In this document: one piece after another, positions 25,192 to 33,659 of the stretch
How the letters are laid out: each line of letters opens with the position of its first letter
Position numbering within the stretch: position 1 is the first letter of the stretch
NCBI GenBank assembly: GCA_910574885.1
Contig: CAJTDD010000020.1
Coordinates: 1-64,000, forward strand
DNA length: 64,000 nucleotides
Reading direction: 5' to 3'
Origin: Lachnospiraceae bacterium
GTDB lineage: Bacteria > Bacillota > Clostridia > Lachnospirales > Lachnospiraceae
Notes under the pieces: model-generated
What the model was told of the DNA's origin: nothing
Databases searched by the model: none
Seen by the model: only the letters and a program-made list of their open reading frames with translations
Translations under genes and position numbers: made by a program

Positions 25192-26112
25192 GTGGGCGCA
25201 CTATTTTTATTTTTTAACGATTCCAATTCTCGAAATATTATATTGGATGAAATCAGTAAAATCCAAAGCTGCCGGGCAGAGTGTGTGTTTAAGCCAGTCA
25301 ACCGCATCCTGCGGATGGTGCGCAGGATGCATATTTGTTCAGGACTGCCGGGCATTGGAATATGGTTTCTTGATTGGAAGAATAAGATTAAAGAGGTACA
25401 GAATTGTATCTGTATTGCGAGCTTGTACTCTCCTGAAATCTTAAAGTGGGTCAGGCGAAAGAATCCCAATGTGAAATGTATCAATTACTATTGGGATGTT
25501 GTTTCTATTTCCGGGTATCCGGTTATTCACAGTCCATACTTTGAAAATTGGTCGTTTGATGCCCGTGACTGCAGAAAATACGATATGAAATTTAATCCAC
25601 AATTTTTTGTATCGGGTATCCGTCTGCCGGATGAACCTGCCATATATGATATCGTTTATGTGGGAGCGGACAGGCAAGGAAGACTTGAGGGGAGGACAAG
25701 GCTTGTGAGAAAGTATTTTTCATTGTTTCAGGATTTAGGAATCAATGCATACTTCTATTATGTTACGGAGTCCGCAGACGTACCGGAACAGATAAGAAAT
25801 GACAGGTCTTTGTCAGAAGAAGAGTACTACGGCATATGTGCGAAAGGACGAGCTATTCTTGAGATTGTGGAGCCAGATACATATTGGGCTACCTTGCGTC
25901 CGCTGCTGGCTCTTTCCAATCATAGAAAGGTGATTACAAATAATCCGGAGATAGTTAAAGAGAGATTTTACATAAAGGATAACGTTTTTGTCCTGGGAAC
26001 AGATAATGCTGCAAAGTTGAAGGAGTTTATTGCTAATGGGTTCACCCCCATTCCACAGGAGGTAATGGACTATTATTCGTCTGAAACATGGTGTGGAAGA
26101 TTTCTGGAATAA
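25192..26112 (+). CDS. Putative glycosyltransferase of unclear family
   Basis: A 306-residue soluble protein starting at GTG after GGAGGGG. It resembles the poorly characterised glycosyltransferases of oligosaccharide loci, with a GT-B-like C-terminal half: DIVYVGADRQGRLEGR, then RAILEIVEPDTYWATLRPLLALSNHRKVITNN-like donor-site strand and a closing helix (only short parts quoted: ILEIVEP, TLRPLLAL). No clear catalytic motif was recognised. Its position between the polymerase and LicD supports a glycan role. Confidence 0.65.
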   Translation: MGALFLFFNDSNSRNIILDEISKIQSCRAECVFKPVNRILRMVRRMHICSGLPGIGIWFLDWKNKIKEVQNCICIASLYSPEILKWVRRKNPNVKCINYYWDVVSISGYPVIHSPYFENWSFDARDCRKYDMKFNPQFFVSGIRLPDEPAIYDIVYVGADRQGRLEGRTRLVRKYFSLFQDLGINAYFYYVTESADVPEQIRNDRSLSEEEYYGICAKGRAILEIVEPDTYWATLRPLLALSNHRKVITNNPEIVKERFYIKDNVFVLGTDNAAKLKEFIANGFTPIPQEVMDYYSSETWCGRFLE

Positions 26113-26137
26113 TTAATTAAGGAAAGGGCGGGAGAAA

Positions 26138-26950
26138 ATGAATGGAAAAGAATTAACAATAGATGAGATTCATGAGTGTACCCTGGTGATTCTGCGAAAA
26201 ATTATAGACATCTGTGAGAAAGTCAATATTGACTATTATATGGCTTACGGCTCATTGCTTGGGGCTGTCCGTCATAATGGATTTATTCCCTGGGACGATG
26301 ATATGGATTTGTGGATGATGCGGAAAGACTTTGAACGATTCGCCTCATATTGTAAATCACATGAAAAGGAACTTCTGCCGTTTAAGCTCTTGTCTCTGGA
26401 CACAGATGAAAGATACCCATATCCAATCCCAAGGTTTACCGATACATCCTATGAATTGAAGACTAAAACCTTTACCTATGATCAATTTGGTGTATATGTA
26501 GATTTATATCCTCTTGACGGGGGCGGCAAAGAGGGGGAAATAGAACAGATCAGAAAAAAATATGTATTTCTTTCAAGATGCGTGTTCCATTCGATACGTC
26601 CGGATGATTTTCCCTATCCTGAGGGAGTGAAAAAAATGGTGGGGAATGTTGTCGATTATATACTGGGGCGTAATGTAATAAGAAGAAAAGTATTAATGGG
26701 CCTTCTTGGATTAAAAGACAGATTTCCGTTGGAAAAAAGCGAATATTTATCCTGTATCACATGGGAGATGTTCCCACCGTATAAGAAAGAATGGTTTTCC
26801 TCATATGTCCTGCAGGAGTTTGAAGGATTAAAGGTTAAAATACCTTGTGGGTATGAGGAGATATTGAAGGCTAAATATGGAGACTATATGCGGTTGCCTC
26901 CGGAGAATATGAGACATCCGACACATGCCTATTCAATCTATAAAAAGTGA
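26138..26950 (+). CDS. LicD-family phosphotransferase
   Basis: A 270-residue LicD protein. The diagnostic nucleotidyltransferase-like motif YGSLLGAVRHNGFIPWDDD lies at residues 42-60, with two metal-binding aspartates. LicD enzymes move phosphocholine or related groups from a CDP/CMP-activated donor to a sugar. In this operon a phosphonate-activating fusion protein is encoded four genes downstream and no choline kinase is seen, so transfer of a CMP-activated phosphonate is the favoured role. Phosphocholine or another phosphodiester group remains possible. Confidence 0.88.
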   Translation: MNGKELTIDEIHECTLVILRKIIDICEKVNIDYYMAYGSLLGAVRHNGFIPWDDDMDLWMMRKDFERFASYCKSHEKELLPFKLLSLDTDERYPYPIPRFTDTSYELKTKTFTYDQFGVYVDLYPLDGGGKEGEIEQIRKKYVFLSRCVFHSIRPDDFPYPEGVKKMVGNVVDYILGRNVIRRKVLMGLLGLKDRFPLEKSEYLSCITWEMFPPYKKEWFSSYVLQEFEGLKVKIPCGYEEILKAKYGDYMRLPPENMRHPTHAYSIYKK

Positions 26951-26967
26951 TAAATTTAGGAGAATGA

Positions 26968-27966
26968 ATGATGGTCAGTATTATTATACCTGCGTATAAT
27001 GCAGAAAATACCCTTCCGTGCTGTCTGGATTCTTTGTTGAATCAGACATATGCAGATTATGAAATCATTGTTGTCGATGATGGCTCTACGGATAAAACAG
27101 GAAGGATTGCCGAAAAATATGCCGACATTAATCCTAAGATAAAGGTTTTTCACAAAGCTAATGGAGGAAGTGCAAGCGCAAGGAATTATGGTATCAACAA
27201 GTCCAGCGGCTCATCTATTGCATTTACGGATGCGGATGATATTGTGGATTCCTTTTTCCTGGAAATATTGATGGAAATTCAAAGAAGAACGGGCAGCCAA
27301 ATATGTCAATGCGGATTTCGGATTGTAAAAAATCATACAACAATAAAAGTAAATACAAGTAAGACTGTTCCAGAAGAGAAAGGCAGTAAAACCTATTCTA
27401 ACCTGGATGCGGTAAGGCGGTATATGGATTATAAGACATATTTTGGAACGGTGGTCTTATGGAATAAGATATTTGACAGAAAACTGTTTGACGAAATAAG
27501 ATTCGTCGAAGGGAAATCGACAGATGACGAGTACATAATGCCAAGATTATTGTATAGCTGCAATTCTCTTACGGTGTCGGATATTGTACTGTATAACTAT
27601 GTATTATCTGATAACAGCCAGATGCGTTCTTCCAATACGGATAAAAAAGTTTACGATGTCATTGATTTGTCTGAATATCAGCTTTTGTTTTTTCAGGAGA
27701 CGGGTAATCAGGAATTTATAGAAAGATCTATGGCGGGCTTTTATGGGACAATCGTAGGACAGCTATATTATTTCAAAAAAAGAAATAAGACCGAGGAAAA
27801 AAGGCTGTATGAAAAATATAAGACTCAATTAAGGGAGTGTCAGAAAGTAATTCTGAAAAGTAGGTATGTTCCATTTCGCTCGAAAGCGCTTCTTGCGGTA
27901 CGGAGATATGTCCCTGGAATCTTCTATTCTGTAAGAAGAATATACAGGTGGAGAAAGGAAAGATGA
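26968..27966 (+). CDS. GT2-family glycosyltransferase
   Basis: GT-A glycosyltransferase of 332 residues with VSIIIPAYNAENTL, IIVVDDGSTDKTG and the metal site FTDADD. An AGGAG lies five to eight bases before tandem ATG codons at 26968 and 26971. The basic C-terminus (RRIYRWRKER) overlaps the flippase start by 4 bases, which suggests tight coupling. It belongs to the CpsJ/EpsJ-like group; the sugar is unknown. Confidence 0.9.
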   Translation: MMVSIIIPAYNAENTLPCCLDSLLNQTYADYEIIVVDDGSTDKTGRIAEKYADINPKIKVFHKANGGSASARNYGINKSSGSSIAFTDADDIVDSFFLEILMEIQRRTGSQICQCGFRIVKNHTTIKVNTSKTVPEEKGSKTYSNLDAVRRYMDYKTYFGTVVLWNKIFDRKLFDEIRFVEGKSTDDEYIMPRLLYSCNSLTVSDIVLYNYVLSDNSQMRSSNTDKKVYDVIDLSEYQLLFFQETGNQEFIERSMAGFYGTIVGQLYYFKKRNKTEEKRLYEKYKTQLRECQKVILKSRYVPFRSKALLAVRRYVPGIFYSVRRIYRWRKER

Positions 27967-29420
27967 GGGGTTCGGAAAAAAGCATTGTAAAAAACATTTC
28001 GCTCAACTGGATAAAATATTTAAACTCACTTATATTTCCACTGATTACATTTGCCTATGCGTCAAGAATACTTGGAGCATCCAGTTTAGGTAAAATAGAT
28101 TATTCCCGCTCTATAGTCTCTTATTTTGCACTATTTGCATCACTTGGAATCAGCAATTACGGAGTGCGGGAAGTGGCAAAAGTCAGAGATGACAAAACGA
28201 GGCTTAGCAAGGTTGTAAAAGAAATATTGTGCATTAATATTCTTTCTTCGACGGTGGCATATTGTGCGTTGTTTCTTGTTGTCTTTCCTGTCGGCAAATT
28301 ATATGAATATAAAGACCTTATACTGATTTCCAGTATTTCCATCATGTTTACAGCCTGTGGGCTGGATTGGTTATACAGCGCAATGGAGGATTATCTGTAC
28401 ATCACTGTCCGTTCGTTTGTATTTCAAATTATTTCTTTGATTTTCATGTTTTTGCTGGTGAAGGATGCGGATGATTATATAGCATATGCATGCATTATAG
28501 TGTTTTCATCGACTGGTTCAAACGTCCTTAACCTGATACATTCAAGAAAATACATTACTTATCGAGGGGTTGAAGGGATACAGATACGAAAACATATCAG
28601 GCCGATTCTTGTGTTTTTTTCAATTACACTGGCAGTTAATGTATATGTGAGCCTGGATACGACTATGCTTGGTTGGATGACAAACGACACACAGGTAGGC
28701 TTTTATTCTGCCGCTGTAAAGATGTCAAGGATTGTATGCTCGTTAATTACCTCTGTATGCGGAGTTCTGCTTCCAAGACTGTCATATTATGCTGAGAATA
28801 AAGATAGACAGAATTACGATAAACTGTTAATGAATGCATGGCGGTTTATGTGCTTTTTGATGATTCCCGGGGCAATATTTCTGTTTTTTATGAGCCGCGA
28901 GATTCTGCTTTTATTCAGTGGGGGAGGCTATATAGATGCGGTTCCTACGTCAATGATACTTTCTGTGATTGTGCTTTTTATCCCGGTCAGTACCTTTATC
29001 AGCCACCAGATTTATATTCCCCTTGGCTGTGAAAAATATCAGTTGGCAGGTACGGTGACAGGCGCTGTGTCTAACGTTATATTTAATGCATTTCTAATTC
29101 CATTATTTGCCGCTAACGGTGCGGCGGCAGGCTCAGCTTTGGCGGAATTTACCGTTGTTGTTATTGCTTTTATTTTGGGAAATCGATGTTTCCCTATGGT
29201 TAGGCTTCTAAAAAGTTCAATCAGGTATGTTGCTGCCGGAAGCGCCACGGCTGCTGTTTTTGTGCTTTTAAACCGTACAGAGCTTCCGATACTGCCGTCG
29301 CTTTTGATGAAGTCAGTTGTTGCAGGGCTTGTATATATTGCTGCATTGCTGATTTTAAGAGAGGAAGGTTTAAACACAATGGTTGGCATGGTAAAGAACA
29401 AAATAAAAAAAGAAAGGTAG
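27963..29420 (+). CDS. Wzx-type oligosaccharide flippase
   Basis: Membrane protein of about 485 residues with 12-14 hydrophobic segments and the MATE/Wzx fold start NISLNWIKYLNSLIFPLITFAY (shown here in part: NISLNWIKYL). It should flip the undecaprenyl-linked repeat unit across the membrane. ATG at 27963 overlaps the preceding TGA and has GGAGAAAGG upstream, so it is preferred to the GTG at 27948. Together with the EpsG-like protein it completes the export and polymerisation pair. Confidence 0.9.
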   Translation: MRGSEKSIVKNISLNWIKYLNSLIFPLITFAYASRILGASSLGKIDYSRSIVSYFALFASLGISNYGVREVAKVRDDKTRLSKVVKEILCINILSSTVAYCALFLVVFPVGKLYEYKDLILISSISIMFTACGLDWLYSAMEDYLYITVRSFVFQIISLIFMFLLVKDADDYIAYACIIVFSSTGSNVLNLIHSRKYITYRGVEGIQIRKHIRPILVFFSITLAVNVYVSLDTTMLGWMTNDTQVGFYSAAVKMSRIVCSLITSVCGVLLPRLSYYAENKDRQNYDKLLMNAWRFMCFLMIPGAIFLFFMSREILLLFSGGGYIDAVPTSMILSVIVLFIPVSTFISHQIYIPLGCEKYQLAGTVTGAVSNVIFNAFLIPLFAANGAAAGSALAEFTVVVIAFILGNRCFPMVRLLKSSIRYVAAGSATAAVFVLLNRTELPILPSLLMKSVVAGLVYIAALLILREEGLNTMVGMVKNKIKKER

Positions 29421-29427
29421 AGTTTAA

Positions 29428-30432
29428 GTGTTGAAAACGGATAAATATGATATTTCTTTATCGATATGCAGGATTACGGTTATGTTTTTTATAGTGCTGT
29501 GCCACTTGTTGCCCAAAATCGGATTTGGGGTGTTGGGGACGGTCTTTGATGTGGGGGTGCCCATGTTTCTGCTGCTTTCCGGTTATTTATACGGAGGAAG
29601 GTGGGGGGGGGGTACAAACAAGTGGAGATTCCTGGCAGCCAGTTGGATAAAAATCTGTATTCCCATGTATTTATGGCTGGCGGCCATTGTTTATATGTAT
29701 TGCTTAGACAAAGACTTTTCTGTTTTGAAATCTATACCGGTATTCCTTTTGAATCTGCAAGGAAGTAATTGGGTTGCAGATTTTGTGAATGTTCCGGTTA
29801 TTTCTGATATGGGTATATTATGGTTTTTTACGGTGATTATGCTTTGTTATGCAATGCACCCGGTTATGGCAAGGCTTGCTGTAAAAGTTGAAAAAAAATT
29901 ATGGTTTCTATTGCCTTTATTTGTGGTTGTTTTGGCAGCAGGTTTCGTTGGGATACATCTCAACTATTTTTATATATATCTTTTGGGATTCATTGCAGGC
30001 CGCAGGTCGCTTGAAGTTATGAAGGGAAATCAGATTTTTTTCATTGGTTTTTTGGCGATTGTTCTTCAGATGGTTCGTATTGCCGCCAGGTATTTTATAG
30101 ATGGAAGTTTTTTATATCAACATGTAGTTGTATTCATTGCCCATACCGGGCTTGCCGCCAGTCTGATGTTGATTATCCGGTATTTTGTAAAGAAAAATCA
30201 ATTTTATAGATTTTTAAAGAAGCACATAGGGCAAGTGATTTATATGGACAGGCTATCCGTATATGTATATATTGTGCATTATTCCTTTTTGAAAGGGATT
30301 CTTGCCACTGATAAAATCACCGGGAATGCATCTGTATGGATACCAACGTTCTTACTGATGACATTTGTTACCGCTATGGCATTGAAAACTTTGAGCGAAT
30401 CGCTCATTAAAAAATGTAATCATTTTAGCTGA
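29428..30432 (+). CDS. Acyltransferase-3 family membrane acyltransferase, with poly-G tract
   Basis: A 334-residue integral membrane acyltransferase (about ten helices) of the family that O-acylates surface glycans, using acetyl or other acyl-CoA from the cytoplasm. The conserved His is in FFIVLCHLLPK at helix 1 and the second-helix motif is VPMFLLLSGYLYGG. A G10 tract at 29603-29612 encodes the first cytoplasmic loop (residues 59-61) and is in frame here, so the enzyme is predicted to be made. One base more or less would truncate it after about 60 residues. GTG at 29428 is the start, after GAAAGG. Confidence 0.85.
   Translation: MLKTDKYDISLSICRITVMFFIVLCHLLPKIGFGVLGTVFDVGVPMFLLLSGYLYGGRWGGGTNKWRFLAASWIKICIPMYLWLAAIVYMYCLDKDFSVLKSIPVFLLNLQGSNWVADFVNVPVISDMGILWFFTVIMLCYAMHPVMARLAVKVEKKLWFLLPLFVVVLAAGFVGIHLNYFYIYLLGFIAGRRSLEVMKGNQIFFIGFLAIVLQMVRIAARYFIDGSFLYQHVVVFIAHTGLAASLMLIIRYFVKKNQFYRFLKKHIGQVIYMDRLSVYVYIVHYSFLKGILATDKITGNASVWIPTFLLMTFVTAMALKTLSESLIKKCNHFS
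29603..29612 (+). repeat. G10 homopolymer tract in acyltransferase-3 gene (frame ON)
   Basis: Ten G bases reading as Trp-Gly-Gly-Gly between the second helix and the next membrane segment. The frame is open with 10 and closed with 9 or 11. It is the fourth long G tract of the glycan loci and the second in an O-acyltransferase. Confidence 0.86.
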
Positions 30433-30452
30433 AAAGGAGAATAGAAAACAAA

Positions 30453-32471
30453 ATGAAAGCGTTAATTTTGAATTCCGGAATGGGGAGCAGAATGGGGGCG
30501 CTTGCCTCGGAGCACCCAAAGTGTATGACGGAAATCAGTCCTACAGAGACAATCTTATCGCGGCAATTACATATGCTTGCAGAGTCAGGGATTGAGGAGG
30601 TGGTGATGACCACGGGAGCATTTGACTCTGTCGTGGTCAATTACTGCCTGAGCCTGGAATTGCCGTTAAAGTATACGTTTGTTAAAAACCCTGAGTATCG
30701 GGATACCAATTATATCTATTCGATTTATTGTGCAAGAGAGTATCTGGACGATGACCTTATTTTCATGCACGGGGATCTTGTGTTTGAGAATGAAGTGTTT
30801 GACAAGGTGGCAGAATCCAGTGTATCATGTATGGCAATTTCGTCCGCGCAGCCCCTTCCGGAAAAGGATTTTAAAGCGGTTGTGGCAGATGGGAAGGTTC
30901 TGAAAGTCGGCGTCGAATTCTTCAATCAGGCGGTGGCGGCACAGCCTTTGTATAAGCTGCTGAAAGAGGACTGGAAAAAATGGCTGGAGCGGATTATTAT
31001 TTATTGCGAATCGGGAGACGAGGCGCAAAAGAAATGTTATGCGGAGAATGCACTGAATGAACTGGATGGAAAAGCGGATATTCATGTATTTGACGTGCAG
31101 AACCTTCTCTGTGCCGAGGTTGATAATCCGGAGGATCTGGCGGTTGTGTCTGCAAAACTCAAGGAGATAGAATCGCGCACAGTCTATATGTGTTTCTCGA
31201 CGGATATCATCCATGGCGGGCATATCGCGATTATCAGAAAGGCCCAGCGGCTTGGCAGGCTTATTATAGGCGTGTTGTCGGATGAAGCCGTGGCCTCTTA
31301 TAAACGTTTCCCGATGGTTACATTCGCAGACCGCAAGACGATGATGGAAAATATAGCAGGGGTGTATAAGGTGGTAAGACAGGATACGCTGTCATACCGC
31401 GCCAACATCGAAAAGTTTCACCCGGATATTATCGTCCACGGCGATGATTGGTGCAGCGGCTTCCAGAAGCCGGTGAGAGACGAGGTAGCATCCATTCTTG
31501 CGTCCTATGGAGGGAAGCTTGTAGAATATCCGTATAGTGAAGACGATCGGTTTCAGGATTTGGATGCAAGGGTTAGAATGAACCTTGCCATGCCGGACGT
31601 CAGAAGAGGGAGGCTTCGCCGGATGATTGAGGCAAAGGGGCTTGTGACGGCGATGGAAACACATGACGGGCTGACAGGGTTGGTAGTGGAGAACACGGTT
31701 GTCTACCAGGACGGCGGGGCAAGGCAGTACGACGCGATGTGGATCAGCTCTCTTTGTGACAGCACGGCGAAAGGGAAACCGGATATAGAGCTTGTGGATA
31801 TGACAAGCCGTTTTCGGACCATCGAGGACGTTACAGAGGTGACGACGAAACCGATTATTTTTGACGGGGATACTGGCGGAAAGACCGAACATTTTGTGTA
31901 TACGGTAAGATCTTTGGAGCGTCTGGGAGTGTCTATGATTATTATTGAGGATAAGACAGGATTAAAGAAGAACAGCCTGTTTGGCACGGAAGTTGAACAG
32001 ACACAGGACAGCATTGAGAACTTCTGTGAAAAGATCAGGGCAGGGAAGAAGGCGCAGAGGACGAAAGAATTTATGATCTGCGCACGAATCGAATCTCTAA
32101 TCCTAGAGCGGGGGATGGAGGATGCTATGAAGAGGGCGTTTGCATTCGTGGATGCAGGGGCGGATGCGATTATGATTCACAGCCGCAGGAAAGACCCCTC
32201 TGAGATTTTAGAATTCATTGAAAAGTTCCGTAAGAAGAATAAGACTACGCCGATTGTCCTTGTTCCGACCAGCTTCAACTCTGTGACCGAGGAAGCATGG
32301 AAAGAGAGCGGCGCAAATGTGATTATATATGCCAATCAACTGATGCGCGCTGCGGTTCCTGCTATCCAAAAAGCGGCAGAGATGATATTGGAAAACCACA
32401 GGGCGAAAGAGTGCGACAATATTCTGATGCCATTTTCCGATATTATCCGGCTGATACCGGCAGAAGAATAG
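30453..32471 (+). CDS. aepX: Triple fusion: LicC-like NTP transferase, cytidylyltransferase-like domain, PEP mutase
   Basis: A 672-residue protein. Residues 1 to about 230 are a LicC-type nucleotidyltransferase (LNSGMGSRMG and PKCM). Residues about 240-375 are a HxGH cytidylyltransferase-like domain (DIIHGGHIAII, IVHGDDW). From about 390 the PEP mutase domain carries the diagnostic EDKTGLKKNS at about residue 498. PEP mutase makes phosphonopyruvate from PEP, the first step to all common C-P compounds. A nucleotidyltransferase on the same chain suggests that the finished phosphonate is activated with CTP. AAAAGGAG precedes the ATG. The reductase and decarboxylase genes follow directly. Confidence 0.9.
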   Translation: MKALILNSGMGSRMGALASEHPKCMTEISPTETILSRQLHMLAESGIEEVVMTTGAFDSVVVNYCLSLELPLKYTFVKNPEYRDTNYIYSIYCAREYLDDDLIFMHGDLVFENEVFDKVAESSVSCMAISSAQPLPEKDFKAVVADGKVLKVGVEFFNQAVAAQPLYKLLKEDWKKWLERIIIYCESGDEAQKKCYAENALNELDGKADIHVFDVQNLLCAEVDNPEDLAVVSAKLKEIESRTVYMCFSTDIIHGGHIAIIRKAQRLGRLIIGVLSDEAVASYKRFPMVTFADRKTMMENIAGVYKVVRQDTLSYRANIEKFHPDIIVHGDDWCSGFQKPVRDEVASILASYGGKLVEYPYSEDDRFQDLDARVRMNLAMPDVRRGRLRRMIEAKGLVTAMETHDGLTGLVVENTVVYQDGGARQYDAMWISSLCDSTAKGKPDIELVDMTSRFRTIEDVTEVTTKPIIFDGDTGGKTEHFVYTVRSLERLGVSMIIIEDKTGLKKNSLFGTEVEQTQDSIENFCEKIRAGKKAQRTKEFMICARIESLILERGMEDAMKRAFAFVDAGADAIMIHSRRKDPSEILEFIEKFRKKNKTTPIVLVPTSFNSVTEEAWKESGANVIIYANQLMRAAVPAIQKAAEMILENHRAKECDNILMPFSDIIRLIPAEE

Positions 32472-32489
32472 ATTGCAGGGAGGTCATCC

Positions 32490-33608
32490 ATGAAACAGAA
32501 GGTCATTACAGTTACTTATGGGTATAGAGAGATTGATACATGGATAGAAGAGAATCGGTTGAAGAAGGTCATGCTTGTCTGCGGCAGTTCTGCCAAATAT
32601 CTGTGGGATTTTACCGAATATCTCGAGGGAATGAAGGAGCGTGTGGAGGTGGTTCCGTTTTCGGATTTCCAGCCAAATCCTGACTATGAATCGGTGGCGG
32701 CAGGCGTCAAAGTGTTCCGGGAAAGGGAGTGCGGCGCAATCCTGGCTGTGGGCGGAGGTTCTGCTATGGATGTGGCGAAGTGTATTAAGCTGTACAGTAA
32801 TATGAAAGGAAACGGGGCGGATGGGGATTATCTGAGACAGGAGATTGTACCAAATGAAATCCCAATCCTTGCAATTCCCACAACAGCGGGAACTGGCTCC
32901 GAGGCGACTTGTTTTGCAGTGATTTATTATAAAGGTGAAAAACAGAGTGTAATGAGTGAGAGCTGTGTTCCCGGAACCGTGCTGCTAGATGGCGGCACGC
33001 TGAAAACCCTGCCTGTATACCAGAAGAAATCAACGATGATGGACGGGTTTTGCCACGCGCTTGAGTCGTTCTGGTCGGTAAACAGCACCGATGAGAGTAA
33101 AGCGTACAGCCGTGAGGCAATAGAATCGGTATTGAGAAATATGAACGGTTATCTGGCAAATACAAAAGAGGGGAACCAGAATATGCTTTTTGCCGCATAT
33201 ACGGCGGGCAAGGCGATTCATATCACGCAGACCACGGCCGGACATGCAATGTCTTATAAGATTACGAGCCTATTCGGGGTTGCCCATGGTCATGCCGCCA
33301 TCCTCTGCAATAGGGTTCTTTTTCCGTGGATGGTTGATAATGTGCATAAGTGTGTGGATTCAAGGGGGGAAAAGTATCTTGTAAGAACATTTCGTGAGAT
33401 TGCAAATGTGATGGGATGTGGGACAGCTAAGGAGGCGGCTTGGAAACTACAGGAGATATTCCATAGGCTGGGATTGTGCGTGCCGAGCGCTTCAAAGGCT
33501 CAGTATGAAGCGCTAAAGTCGGGGGTAAACCCGGTGAGGTTGAAGAACCATCCGATAGAGCTGGCCGCTGACGATATCGATATGCTTTACCATAAAATTT
33601 TGAGTTAA
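32490..33608 (+). CDS. Iron-containing alcohol dehydrogenase, phosphonoacetaldehyde reductase-like
   Basis: Group III iron-dependent alcohol dehydrogenase of 372 residues. Nucleotide binding is shown by AVGGGSAMDVAK, the substrate and metal region by IPTTAGTGSEAT, and the iron ligands by HALESFWS and GVAHGHAAILCNRV. PhpC-type members reduce phosphonoacetaldehyde to 2-hydroxyethylphosphonate; location between PEP mutase and phosphonopyruvate decarboxylase makes that role likely. No aminotransferase for 2-aminoethylphosphonate is encoded beside it, which also favours the hydroxy product. Confidence 0.87.
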   Translation: MKQKVITVTYGYREIDTWIEENRLKKVMLVCGSSAKYLWDFTEYLEGMKERVEVVPFSDFQPNPDYESVAAGVKVFRERECGAILAVGGGSAMDVAKCIKLYSNMKGNGADGDYLRQEIVPNEIPILAIPTTAGTGSEATCFAVIYYKGEKQSVMSESCVPGTVLLDGGTLKTLPVYQKKSTMMDGFCHALESFWSVNSTDESKAYSREAIESVLRNMNGYLANTKEGNQNMLFAAYTAGKAIHITQTTAGHAMSYKITSLFGVAHGHAAILCNRVLFPWMVDNVHKCVDSRGEKYLVRTFREIANVMGCGTAKEAAWKLQEIFHRLGLCVPSASKAQYEALKSGVNPVRLKNHPIELAADDIDMLYHKILS

Positions 33609-33659
33609 AGAAAGAAATCGCTCTTGTGCCTGAGCGAAGCGAAGGGAATAGGTATATCA

